Shown here in pieces: positions 17,173-24,830 of a DNA stretch of 42,346 nucleotides (its first letter is position 1; every line of letters starts with the position of its first letter). The DNA lies in IMG/VR virus record IMGVR_UViG_3300007541_000044, positions 1 to 42,346 of that record; one strand, written 5' to 3'. This DNA comes from a virus. Made by a program: the position numbers and the translations under genes. The notes beneath the pieces were generated by a model. The model was not told where the DNA came from. It saw only the letters and a list, made by a program, of their open reading frames with translations, and searched no databases.

Positions 17173-18552
17173 ATGACTGTACAAGTGTCTTATGACAAAC
17201 TGATTGAGAAATGGTCTCCCATTCTCGAAGAATCTTCTGCTGGTGAAATCAAAGATTATCACCGTAAAGCTGTAACGGCGGCTGTTCTTGAGAACCAAGA
17301 AAATGCTTTCCGTGAAGAAGCTGGTATGCTCGCAGAAGCACCGACTAACACTAACTTCACTGCTACTGGTGCCGCGGCTGGCGTAACTGGCGCAAACTGG
17401 AACCCCGTTCTGATTGCTCTCGTTCGTCGTGCTATGCCTAACCTGATGGCATACGACCTCGCAGGCGTTCAGCCTATGACTGGTCCTACTGGCTTGATCT
17501 TCGCTATGAAGTCTCGCTACAAGACTACTCGTGGTGGCGCAACTGATGGTCGTGAAGCTCTGTTCCAAGAAGCTCAAACCCCGTTCTCTGGCGACTCTTC
17601 GATTTCTCAAGACTCGGCAGACAAAGCTGGCAACAAAGGTCCTTCTGGTCTTGCTGGCGTTTCTGACACCGACGGTGACTCTTCTATCGTTGACTCTGGC
17701 TCGACTTACGTGCCTGGAGTTGGCGGTGGTATGCCTACCGCTGATGCTGAAGCACTCGGTTCGACCGGTTCTGCATTCGCAGAAATGGGCTTCACCATTG
17801 AGAAGGCTACTGTTACTGCTAAGAGCCGCGCTCTGAAAGCAGAATACAGCCTTGAACTTGCTCAGGACCTGAAAGCAATCCACGGTCTTGACGCAGAGAC
17901 AGAACTTGCGAACATTCTCAGCACTGAAATTCTTGCTGAAATCAACCGCGAGATTATCCGTACGATCAACGCTCAAGCCAAGATTGGTTGCCGTCAAGCT
18001 GGTCTCCAGACTGCTGGTATCTTCGATCTTAGCACTGACGCTGACGGTCGTTGGTCTGTTGAGAAGTTCAAGGGTCTGTTGGTTCAACTTGAGCGTGAAG
18101 CAAACGTAATCGCTAAAGAAACTCGTCGCGGCAAGGGCAACATCGTTGTGTGTTCGTCTGACGTTGCTACGGCTCTTGTTGCGGCTGGTATGCTCGACTA
18201 CGCTCCTGCTCTTAGCACGAGCCTTCAGGTTGACGACACTGGCAACACCTTCGCAGGTGTATTGAACGGTCGTACTCGCGTCTATATCGATACGTATGCA
18301 ACTTCTGACTACGTGACGGTTGGCTACAAGGGTACTAACCCCTACGACGCTGGTGTGTTCTACTGCCCCTACGTGCCTCTGCAAATGGTACGTGCGGTTG
18401 GTGAGAATGACTTCCAGCCTCGCATCGGGTTCAAGACTCGCTACGGTATGGCTTCCAACCCCTTCGTTGGTGCTACTCCCGCAGACGGGCTTGCTACGAA
18501 CCGTACGAACCAGTACTACAGAATCTTCCGCGTGGACAACATCCTCGCCTAA
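17173..18552 (+). CDS. gp23: Major capsid protein (gp23-like)
   Basis: 459 residues (T4: 521). Conserved segments include LVRRAMPNLMAYDLAGVQPM, GLIFAMKSRY, KSRALKAEYSLELAQDLKAI, RVYIDTYA and the C-terminal GVFYCPYVPLQMVRAVG. A predicted gp21 site is L53-A54-E55 followed by APTNTNF, so a ~54-residue propeptide is removed on maturation. Residues ~137-180 form a Ser/Asp/Gly-rich surface-loop-like segment with DS at 141, 147, 169 and 174. AAGGAG-type ribosome site. A UUCG terminator follows. Codon choice is strongly biased, as expected for the most abundant protein. Confidence 0.98.
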   Translation: MTVQVSYDKLIEKWSPILEESSAGEIKDYHRKAVTAAVLENQENAFREEAGMLAEAPTNTNFTATGAAAGVTGANWNPVLIALVRRAMPNLMAYDLAGVQPMTGPTGLIFAMKSRYKTTRGGATDGREALFQEAQTPFSGDSSISQDSADKAGNKGPSGLAGVSDTDGDSSIVDSGSTYVPGVGGGMPTADAEALGSTGSAFAEMGFTIEKATVTAKSRALKAEYSLELAQDLKAIHGLDAETELANILSTEILAEINREIIRTINAQAKIGCRQAGLQTAGIFDLSTDADGRWSVEKFKGLLVQLEREANVIAKETRRGKGNIVVCSSDVATALVAAGMLDYAPALSTSLQVDDTGNTFAGVLNGRTRVYIDTYATSDYVTVGYKGTNPYDAGVFYCPYVPLQMVRAVGENDFQPRIGFKTRYGMASNPFVGATPADGLATNRTNQYYRIFRVDNILA

Positions 18553-18588
18553 GCATTCTAAAAAGAGCGAGGTTCACTCGCCACTTTC

Positions 18589-18614
18589 AAAGCGCCCTTC
18601 GGGGCGCTTTTTTT
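18589..18614 (+). terminator. Rho-independent terminator with UUCG tetraloop after capsid gene
   Basis: A 9-bp stem (AAAGCGCCC 18589-18597 with GGGCGCTTT 18602-18610) is closed by c(UUCG)g and followed by a T run. It has the same architecture as the terminator at 12645. Confidence 0.94.
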
Positions 18615-18619
18615 ATGCG

Positions 18620-18627
18620 TATAAATA
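18620..18627 (+). promoter_or_regulatory. T4-type late promoter TATAAATA
   Basis: An exact late box lies six bases after the capsid terminator and 30 bases before the ATG of the gp3-like gene, restarting late transcription for that gene. Confidence 0.8.
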
Positions 18628-18657
18628 TAGATAACATTTTCTTTCAGGTATTTCAAA

Positions 18658-19164
18658 ATGGCTGACTTTACTTGCGATCCAAGTTATCTTGCTCCAACAG
18701 GTTTTAAGGTAGCGCTTGATCGAAAGAACTATCCCAACATTCAGTTCTTTGCACAACAAGTGCAACATCCTGCTATGGACATTAATGCAACTGAACAATC
18801 TTATCGTAGAATTGGTGCTGTTATTACACCTGGTGATACGCTGGGTTTTGGTACGCTTTCGATGGACGTTCTCATGGACGAAAACATGAATGTCTATCAA
18901 GAAATCTATGACTGGATGCACAGACTAGTCGAAGATAAAACAAAAGAAAACACAGGTAGAATGTTTAGTGGTGATGATGAACTTTCGTCTTATTGTGACG
19001 TGCGCGTATCTGTACTGACAAGTCACAACAACATTTCAAGAACGTTCAAGTATGTAAATGCATTACCGACAACCCTTGGCGATATTACGTTTGCATCGAC
19101 ACAAGAAGGGCAATATATCACGTTCCCAGTTTCTTTTCGATTTGATTACTTTGAGTTTGTGTGA
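18658..19164 (+). CDS. gp3: Tail completion / sheath stabiliser protein (gp3-like, tube-related fold)
   Basis: 168 residues, close to T4 gp3 (176). The C-terminus (VNALPTTLGDITFASTQEG, then alternating aromatic residues ending FEFV) parallels that of the tube protein at 12104, suggesting a common tube-type fold. In marine T4-like phages I recall gp3 lying between gp23 and uvsY, which is the position here. gp3 caps the tail tube and joins it to the head. A gp54- or second gp19-like role is the alternative; the fold class is surer than the exact name. It has its own late promoter, and the next gene's sigma70 promoter begins inside its 3' end. Confidence 0.65.
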   Translation: MADFTCDPSYLAPTGFKVALDRKNYPNIQFFAQQVQHPAMDINATEQSYRRIGAVITPGDTLGFGTLSMDVLMDENMNVYQEIYDWMHRLVEDKTKENTGRMFSGDDELSSYCDVRVSVLTSHNNISRTFKYVNALPTTLGDITFASTQEGQYITFPVSFRFDYFEFV

Positions 19165-19170
19165 TATAAT
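19142..19170 (+). promoter_or_regulatory. Sigma70-like promoter for uvsY operon
   Basis: TTGATT (19142-19147), 17-base spacer, TATAAT (19165-19170) with an extended TGA before the -10. The -35 lies in the end of the gp3-like gene. It marks the switch from late structural to early/middle recombination genes. Confidence 0.75.
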
Positions 19171-19201
19171 ATAAAGTCTTTAATTACATTATGAGGTAAG
19201 A

Positions 19202-19645
19202 ATGAATCTGCAAAAAATTTTAGAGGGTTGGAAGATCGACTCACACATTGAGTTTAACAAACTGGATGTGTCTTCGCAAGAGACTCCTAAATTACACGCT
19301 AAATATCTAGAGATGTACAGTATAGCCAAGCTGAAACTCAAAGATGCTGAGTTTAAACAGAAACTTTTATTGAAAGATAAATGGTTGTACTACAACGGCA
19401 AGATGCCTGTTGAAACTGTGATTGAAAAAGGTTGGAATCCCGACCCTTTTGATGGTCTTAAAATTCTCAAGGGTGAAATGGATCATTACTATAATAGCGA
19501 TCCCGAGATTATGGCAAGTGAAGCTCAGATTGCTTATTTAAAAGAAACCGTAGATACCTTGAAAGAAATTTTAGATCATATCAAATGGCGACACTCGACT
19601 ATCAAAAATATGCTAGATTGGAAAAAGTTTGAGGCTGGTTTTTAG
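19202..19645 (+). CDS. uvsY: UvsY recombination mediator
   Basis: 147 residues (T4: 137). It is mostly helical and charged, with LHAKYLEMYSIAKLKLKDAE, LKDKWLYYNGK, and the conserved C-terminal pattern IKWRHSTIKNMLDWKKFEAG, close to the T4 ending (DMRAFEAG). UvsY loads the UvsX recombinase onto gp32-coated single-stranded DNA. Its own sigma70-like promoter lies upstream. The stop TAG overlaps the GTG start of the following accessory gene, so the accessory pair is translationally coupled to it. Confidence 0.9.
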   Translation: MNLQKILEGWKIDSHIEFNKLDVSSQETPKLHAKYLEMYSIAKLKLKDAEFKQKLLLKDKWLYYNGKMPVETVIEKGWNPDPFDGLKILKGEMDHYYNSDPEIMASEAQIAYLKETVDTLKEILDHIKWRHSTIKNMLDWKKFEAGF

Positions 19646-20337
19646 TGCGCACACTACTAATGAGCGATGTTCATATCGGCTTTAAATTCTCAAGAGCAAA
19701 GGATGCTGTTGATGTATTAGAGAATGAGAAGTTCGATAGACTGATACTCGTTGGTGATATATTCGATATTGAAAACATGATGAAACGCCCATACTGGGAC
19801 GAACATCACACAGAGTTTCTTAAAAAGATTCTCAAGCTTGCAAAGAAGATGGATGTGATCTATGTAATAGGTAATCATGACTATCCATTATACTATCTTC
19901 AAGAGTACACTGACAAGTTGGCTAAGATTCATCTATGTCGTGAGTTCGAATACGAATCTGGTGGTAAAAAGATAACTTGTGTTCACGGTGATCAGTTCGA
20001 TTCTGTGTCACATAAATTACAGTCGATAGGTGATTTCTTTTATAATTTACTTCTGCATCTCAACACATTTGTGGCTAGAATTCAAAAACTGTTTGGTATG
20101 AAATACTGGTCGCTGAGTAAATGGTGTAAAGATAAAGTTAAGAGTACTATCAACAAAGCCTTCTCAATCGATGATAAACTCAGGCATCTAAATAACAGCG
20201 ATGTTGTGGTGTATGGGCACACTCACATGCCTTATGTCACTGATGATTTGGTTAATACGGGTACGTTTGTTGAAATAGCAACGTATGTGATTGAAAAAAA
20301 CGGCGTGTTCACGCTGAAGGATTTAGACGAATGTTAA
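19645..20337 (+). CDS. LpxH/COG2908-like metallophosphoesterase
   Basis: 230 residues with a GTG start in a TAGTG overlap. Calcineurin-type metal ligands are all present: D8/H10 in MSDVHIG, D38 in LVGDIFD, N77/H78 in IGNHD, H in CVHGDQFD and GHTHMP. The middle segment (IGDFFYNLLLHLN, then GMKYWSLSKWCKDKVK) resembles the bacterial UDP-2,3-diacylglucosamine-diphosphatase-like family rather than the DNA-repair SbcD type. Members of that family hydrolyse a pyrophosphate in lipid A or related glycolipid precursors. The next gene is a glycosyltransferase, which supports envelope-glycolipid chemistry. Substrate is inferred, not shown. Confidence 0.8.
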   Translation: MRTLLMSDVHIGFKFSRAKDAVDVLENEKFDRLILVGDIFDIENMMKRPYWDEHHTEFLKKILKLAKKMDVIYVIGNHDYPLYYLQEYTDKLAKIHLCREFEYESGGKKITCVHGDQFDSVSHKLQSIGDFFYNLLLHLNTFVARIQKLFGMKYWSLSKWCKDKVKSTINKAFSIDDKLRHLNNSDVVVYGHTHMPYVTDDLVNTGTFVEIATYVIEKNGVFTLKDLDEC

Positions 20338-21047
20338 AGGATTTGGTGACTATTGTTGTCCCATGTAAAAACGAAGAAGACTATATTCAACACTTGCTTT
20401 ATGGTTTATCACAACAGATTGGTACCCACGGCATTCGTATTATCATCGCAGACAAGTCAGACGATGATACAAGGTCTGTCATACATCATTATGGCACTCA
20501 ATACAAGTTAAACTATGAGATTGTAGAAGGCGGTCCAGTATCCGAAGCGAAGAACAATGGTGCGAAACTAGTAACAACACCTTACGTTCTGTTCATTGAT
20601 GCTGATGTTCGATTCTTCTCAAACAGAGTCATATTCGATACTGTAACACAGTTACAGAAAGAAGACTTGGATTTAATCGGTTTAAGTATCAAGTGTTATG
20701 ATGATGACAGAGTGGCTAAGATAGGATTCTCTATCTTCAATGTAGTCAATCGAATCATGTCTCGTTGGATACCATTTGCTGTTGGGGCTTACATGTTGAC
20801 CCGAACTGACAAGTTTCGCGAACTAGGGGGATTTCCGGCCAAGTATTCAACATCTGAAGATTTCTTTTTATCGAAGATGTATGACCCCAAACGATTCCGT
20901 ATCGCAAAACATTACTTCGGTCAAGACAGTAGACGATTCAAGAAGATGGGATATTTTGGAATGTCTTGGTACCTTATCAAGAACTTTATCAATCGCAATA
21001 ACAGCAGGTATTGGGAAGAGAAAGACTTCTCTAAATATTGGGACTAA
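20331..21047 (+). CDS. Family 2 glycosyltransferase
   Basis: 238 residues. GT-A fold motifs are clear: the start VTIVVPCKNEEDYIQHLL, ADKSDDDTR, SEAKNNGAKL, the metal-binding D90-x-D92 in VLFIDADVRF, and an ED motif in STSEDFFLSK. A hydrophobic middle segment (GFSIFNVVNRIMSRWIPFAVGAY) could contact membrane, as in lipid-linked sugar transferases. It overlaps the phosphoesterase gene by 7 bases and touches uvsW by TAATG, so it is embedded in the recombination operon. Sugar donor and acceptor are unknown; lipid or polysaccharide modification is inferred from the pair. Confidence 0.88.
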   Translation: MLKDLVTIVVPCKNEEDYIQHLLYGLSQQIGTHGIRIIIADKSDDDTRSVIHHYGTQYKLNYEIVEGGPVSEAKNNGAKLVTTPYVLFIDADVRFFSNRVIFDTVTQLQKEDLDLIGLSIKCYDDDRVAKIGFSIFNVVNRIMSRWIPFAVGAYMLTRTDKFRELGGFPAKYSTSEDFFLSKMYDPKRFRIAKHYFGQDSRRFKKMGYFGMSWYLIKNFINRNNSRYWEEKDFSKYWD

Positions 21048-22528
21048 TGCAGATTATTAAACTCAAAATGAAAGATCATGCGATGCTTCAGTTGACGGAG
21101 TGTGAACCACATATCGTCTCTGAATTGTCAGAGCATTTTACTTTCGAAGTCCCGGGCGCTAAATTTATGCCTGCTGTAAAGAAGCGCCTGTGGGACGGCA
21201 AGATTCGCATGCTTGATCGCAACACTGGGCAGATTAATGCGGGCTTGTATTGGGCGATTAAGAAGTTCTGCATGGAACGTGGCTATGGCATTAAAGTCGA
21301 AGAAGGACCTTACGGCTATCCATACGACACAAACAAAGTCAATCATATGCAAACAATGCAGTGGCTTGACACGTTAAACATGCCTTACAAGCCTCGTGAC
21401 TATCAGTACGACGCATTGACGCACGGAATTAAGTACAAAAGGGCAATTCTGATTTCGCCTACAGGTTCTGGTAAATCGTTTATCATCTACATGTTGATGA
21501 GATGGTATCTGGAGCAACAACAAAACCCGAAAAAAGTTCTCATCGTTGTTCCCACAACTTCTCTTGTAGAACAGCTATACAGCGACTTTAAAGATTATGG
21601 GCTTAACGTCGAAACTTACTGCCATCGTATCTATTCTGGTAAAGACAAAGACACTGAGTTGCCGATTGTCATCTCGACTTGGCAATCAATCTACAAATTG
21701 CATCCTGTGTGGTTTCATCAATTTGGCGCAGTCTTTGGTGACGAAGTGCATGGCTTTAAATCTAAGTCTCTGTCGTCCATCATGAACAAAGCAAAGAACG
21801 CTGAGTATCGATGGGGTACGACAGGTACTCTTGACGGTACGCAAGTACACAAGCTAGTGCTTGAAGGTCTTTTTGGACCTGTTCATCGTGTAACAACGAC
21901 ACACGAACTGCAAGCTAAGGATACGCTTGCTAAGCTGAATATAGATATACTATTGCTTGAATATTCAAAAGAGCAATGTAAGTCAATGGAAGGAAAATCT
22001 TATCATGAAGAAATCGATTTCATCGTCTCAAATGACAAGCGAAACAAATTCATCGCAAATCTCGCTGTTGACAGAACTGGAAATACGCTTGTTCTATTCA
22101 ACCTGGTGGATCGTCATGGTAAGGTGCTTCGGGATTTAATTCAAGAACGACTCAAAGATGGACAGCGATTATTCTACGTTAGTGGCGAGACCAAAACTAG
22201 CGACCGAGAGCAGATTCGAAATATTGTCGACAAGCAAAAAAATTCTATTATACTTGCTAGTCTGGGCACTTTTAGTACCGGCATTAATATCAAAAATATA
22301 CATAACATTATATTTGCGTCTCCTTCAAAAAGTCAAATAAGGGTACTCCAATCGATAGGAAGAGGTCTGAGAAAATCAGACGATGGTACTGATACGCATT
22401 TGTTTGATATTGCAGATGATTTACATGTCGGTGCTAAGAAGAACTTTACTCTTTTACACAGCGGCGAAAGAATTAAAATATATAATAATGAGAAGTTTCC
22501 CTATAAAATCATCAAGATTGGAATTTAA
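21047..22528 (+). CDS. uvsW: UvsW superfamily 2 DNA/RNA helicase
   Basis: 493 residues (T4: 503). The start is the ATG at 21047 in a TAATG overlap, not the TTG three codons upstream. The N-terminal substrate domain has KFMPAVKKRLWDGKIRML. Helicase motifs are Walker A SPTGSGKS (137-144), VVPTTSLVEQL, DEVH in motif II, GTTGTL in motif III and QSIGRGLRK in motif VI. UvsW unwinds R-loops and branched DNA and helps switch T4 from origin- to recombination-dependent replication. Here it is separated from uvsY by two accessory genes. Confidence 0.96.
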   Translation: MQIIKLKMKDHAMLQLTECEPHIVSELSEHFTFEVPGAKFMPAVKKRLWDGKIRMLDRNTGQINAGLYWAIKKFCMERGYGIKVEEGPYGYPYDTNKVNHMQTMQWLDTLNMPYKPRDYQYDALTHGIKYKRAILISPTGSGKSFIIYMLMRWYLEQQQNPKKVLIVVPTTSLVEQLYSDFKDYGLNVETYCHRIYSGKDKDTELPIVISTWQSIYKLHPVWFHQFGAVFGDEVHGFKSKSLSSIMNKAKNAEYRWGTTGTLDGTQVHKLVLEGLFGPVHRVTTTHELQAKDTLAKLNIDILLLEYSKEQCKSMEGKSYHEEIDFIVSNDKRNKFIANLAVDRTGNTLVLFNLVDRHGKVLRDLIQERLKDGQRLFYVSGETKTSDREQIRNIVDKQKNSIILASLGTFSTGINIKNIHNIIFASPSKSQIRVLQSIGRGLRKSDDGTDTHLFDIADDLHVGAKKNFTLLHSGERIKIYNNEKFPYKIIKIGI

Positions 22529-22530
22529 AT

Positions 22531-22989
22531 ATGCACTCCGAAGACCTTGCGCAGTTTAAGTTTAGCAGTGGGCAAGAAATTGTCTGTGAGGTCATGGAAT
22601 GGCCAGAAGAGAATAGTAGGGATATTATCGTAAGAAACGCAATGGCGATTGTTGTAGGCGAAACTTACGATGGTGAAAGAGTTTACATGTTTAAGCCTTG
22701 GGTACATTTTTTAGAAAAGCCGACCGAATACATTGTGATTAATTCATTTCATGTAGTCTGTCAAAATCGCCCTAGCGAACATTTGATTTTAGAATACGCT
22801 CACGCTGTAGGTGAAATGCATATGCATGCCAAAGAAAGGGATATGGAATACAGAAAAGAAAAAAGAGAAAACGTTGAGCGTTTACAGTCTGCGCTTAAAG
22901 ATTATGTAAATAAACAAAGCGATGATGAACCAGAAGAAGCGAAGACAAACATTGTGAAGTTCCCATCGAAAGATGATACGGTTCACTAG
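22531..22989 (+). CDS. Conserved hypothetical protein, SH3/Sm-like barrel suspected
   Basis: 152 residues, two bases after uvsW. The first ~90 residues look all-beta (FKFSSGQEIVCEVMEWPE, DIIVRNAMAIVVGE, RVYMFKPWVHFL, YIVINSFHVVCQNRP). A charged helix with coiled-coil tendency (KERDMEYRKEKRENVERL) and an acidic tail follow. I recall similar proteins downstream of uvsW in marine T4-like phages, without known function. The barrel-like pattern could bind RNA or protein; that is a guess from strand pattern only. Confidence 0.7.
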   Translation: MHSEDLAQFKFSSGQEIVCEVMEWPEENSRDIIVRNAMAIVVGETYDGERVYMFKPWVHFLEKPTEYIVINSFHVVCQNRPSEHLILEYAHAVGEMHMHAKERDMEYRKEKRENVERLQSALKDYVNKQSDDEPEEAKTNIVKFPSKDDTVH

Positions 22990-22998
22990 TATACTCTG

Positions 22999-23014
22999 TT
23001 CCCTGCGCGGGGAA
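22999..23014 (+). terminator. Weak hairpin, possible terminator
   Basis: TTCCC and GGGAA flank a six-base loop, then ATTGATTTT. The stem is only 5 bp and the T run is short, so termination is uncertain. It is the only structure seen between 22990 and the gp55 promoter. Confidence 0.3.
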
Positions 23015-23072
23015 ATTGATTTTAGCACAGATTTTTAATTTTGTCAAGCTTTTATTTCATTTAATTTTAGAT

Positions 23073-23078
23073 TATAAT
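23073..23078 (+). promoter_or_regulatory. Possible -10 box (TATAAT) for gp55
   Basis: TATAAT lies 29 bases before the gp55 ATG in a very AT-rich 118-base gap. The best -35 (TTGTCA at 23041) is 26 bases away, too far, so the promoter would depend on AT-rich upstream DNA or an activator. A perfect 10-bp palindrome TTATGCATAA (23086-23095) covers the likely transcript start. Confidence 0.45.
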
Positions 23079-23107
23079 TTATTCATTATGCATAAGAGTA
23101 CTGATTT

Positions 23108-23695
23108 ATGAAAGAAGAAAAACCGCACTACGTCAACAACGCGAAATTTTCTCAAGCGGTCGTAGACTACGTTGAACGTTCTAACTCCGAAGTTCAAGCT
23201 GGTCGCTCAAAACCCATCGTGCCTGACTACATTGCAGAATGTTTTCTAAAGATTGCAGAGGGATTATCTCACAAAGCTAACTTCGTTCGCTACACCTATC
23301 GCGAAGAAATGGTAATGGATGCTGTAGAGAATTGTCTCAAAGCAATTGACAACTACAACCTTGAGACCGCTACTCGTACAGGCAAGCCTAATGCATTTGC
23401 ATACTTCACACAGATTGCATGGTATGCCTTTCTTCGAAGAATCGAAAAAGAAAAGCGCCAGCAAGACGTGAAAATGAAATTCATTGCTGAAGCTGGAGTT
23501 GAGCATTTTCTTGACAACACTAGCGCGGACGACTATGACGATGCTTCTGTCATGCCTTTCCTAGAAGAGCTAAGGGGTAGAATTGATATGGTCAAAGAGA
23601 ATGACCGCATCTTCAAAGAATACGCTACAAAAGAGAAACGAAGAAGAAAGACCAAAGTCGACTCTGACCTGAGCAACTTCTTTGTTGAAGATTAG
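23108..23695 (+). CDS. gp55: Late-transcription sigma factor (gp55-like)
   Basis: 195 residues (T4: 185). Diagnostic segments are IAECFLKIAEGLSHKANFVR, TYREEMVMDAVENCLKAIDN and ATRTGKPNAFAYFTQIAWYA, followed by a charged C-terminus ending LSNFFVED; hydrophobic-acidic C-termini of gp55 contact the sliding clamp in T4. It redirects host RNA polymerase to TATAAATA promoters; six exact boxes of that type occur in this window. It stands alone between two intergenic regions with their own promoter signals. Confidence 0.94.
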   Translation: MKEEKPHYVNNAKFSQAVVDYVERSNSEVQAGRSKPIVPDYIAECFLKIAEGLSHKANFVRYTYREEMVMDAVENCLKAIDNYNLETATRTGKPNAFAYFTQIAWYAFLRRIEKEKRQQDVKMKFIAEAGVEHFLDNTSADDYDDASVMPFLEELRGRIDMVKENDRIFKEYATKEKRRRKTKVDSDLSNFFVED

Positions 23696-23697
23696 TG

Positions 23698-23726
23698 TTG
23701 CATTGCGTATGCAATTATAGTATAAT
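23698..23726 (+). promoter_or_regulatory. Sigma70-like promoter with overlapping inverted repeat, for gp47-gp46
   Basis: TTGCAT (23698-23703), 17-base spacer, TATAAT (23721-23726). The -35 is also the left arm of a perfect inverted repeat TTGCAT-TGCGT-ATGCAA (23698-23714), which looks operator-like. The gp47 ATG is 31 bases downstream. Confidence 0.8.
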
Positions 23727-23756
23727 ACACGCAAAATACAACACCTGGAATTTATT

Positions 23757-24830
23757 ATGAAAGTAGCGATCCTCAACGATACGCATTGTGGTGTACGTAA
23801 TTCTTCGGATATCATGATGCAGTATCAAGAAAAATTCTATTCGGAAGTTTTCTTTCCGTATCTTCTTGAGAATGGTATCAAAAAGATTTTGCATCTTGGC
23901 GACTACTATGATAATCGTAAGTTTATCAATTTCAAAGCGCTAGAGCATAATCGTAAAATCTTTTTAGAAAAACTGCGCAAGCACAATATTCACATGGATA
24001 TCATCCCAGGTAACCATGACGTGTTTTATAAGAACACGAACAATCTTAGCTCCCTCAAAGAGTTGCTTGGTCATTACATGGCAGAAGTGCGCATCATTGA
24101 GAAGCCAACTGTTGTTGAGTATGATGGCACACCTGTTGCACTCGTACCATGGATCAATGATGAGAACGAAGCAGAGACAGAAAAGTTTCTGAAGACGTGT
24201 AAGGCGTCTATCGTAGGCGCTCACTTAGAATTAGAAGGCTTTGAGATGCAAGCGGGCATTCCGTGTACCCATGGTATGAGCGCTGATGATTTCAAAAGAT
24301 TTGATCTGGTTCTGACTGGTCATTTTCATACCAAGTCGACGCGAGGCAATATTCACTATCTGGGTTCACAGATGGAATTCTTTTGGTCTGATGCTCACGA
24401 TCCAAAATACTTTCACGTGCTTGACACAGACACTCGCGAACTTACTGCTGTACAGAATACTGTAACTCTGTTCGAAAGAATCTACTACGACGACACGGTA
24501 GAAAAAGCAGAGTATAAGTATCGAACTGGTCAGTTGCCGAATGTGACTGATAAGTTTGTGAAGATGATTGTGTTGAACAAATCCAATCCCAAGCTGTTCG
24601 AACATTACATTAATCGTATTCAATCTAAGCGCATCCATGAACTGAAGATTGCTGAGAACTTCGAAGAGTTTGTTGGTGCTTCTGTTGAAGACGATAAGGT
24701 TTCGGTAGAATCTACTGAAGATTTGCTGAGCAGTTATATCGATGCTGTCGAAACGCCATTAGACAAGAATCGAATTAAACAGATGGTGCATGAACTAATG
24801 ATTGAAGCACAGACGGCAGACATTGTATGA
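23757..24830 (+). CDS. gp47: Recombination nuclease subunit gp47 (Mre11/SbcD-like)
   Basis: 357 residues (T4: 339). Metallophosphoesterase motifs are complete: D8/H10 in LNDTHCG, LHLGDYYDNR, IPGNHDVF, GAHLE and GHFHTKS. It pairs with gp46 to resect DNA ends for recombination-dependent replication and host DNA degradation. The C-terminus (DLLSSYIDAVETPLDKNRI) probably binds the gp46 coiled-coil base. In T4 gp47 and gp46 lie close together; here a methyltransferase-like gene sits between them with 4-base overlaps on each side. Confidence 0.96.
   Translation: MKVAILNDTHCGVRNSSDIMMQYQEKFYSEVFFPYLLENGIKKILHLGDYYDNRKFINFKALEHNRKIFLEKLRKHNIHMDIIPGNHDVFYKNTNNLSSLKELLGHYMAEVRIIEKPTVVEYDGTPVALVPWINDENEAETEKFLKTCKASIVGAHLELEGFEMQAGIPCTHGMSADDFKRFDLVLTGHFHTKSTRGNIHYLGSQMEFFWSDAHDPKYFHVLDTDTRELTAVQNTVTLFERIYYDDTVEKAEYKYRTGQLPNVTDKFVKMIVLNKSNPKLFEHYINRIQSKRIHELKIAENFEEFVGASVEDDKVSVESTEDLLSSYIDAVETPLDKNRIKQMVHELMIEAQTADIV

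Noticed and set aside
17035-18384. Long antisense open frame of 449 codons opposite the capsid gene
   Set aside because: It mirrors the strongly biased codon use of gp23, has no ribosome site or promoter, and its product has no recognisable motif.
19645-20337. Second SbcD/gp47-type nuclease
   Set aside because: The metal motifs are shared, but the YWSLS and GDQFD regions fit LpxH-like enzymes better, and the true gp47 is at 23757.
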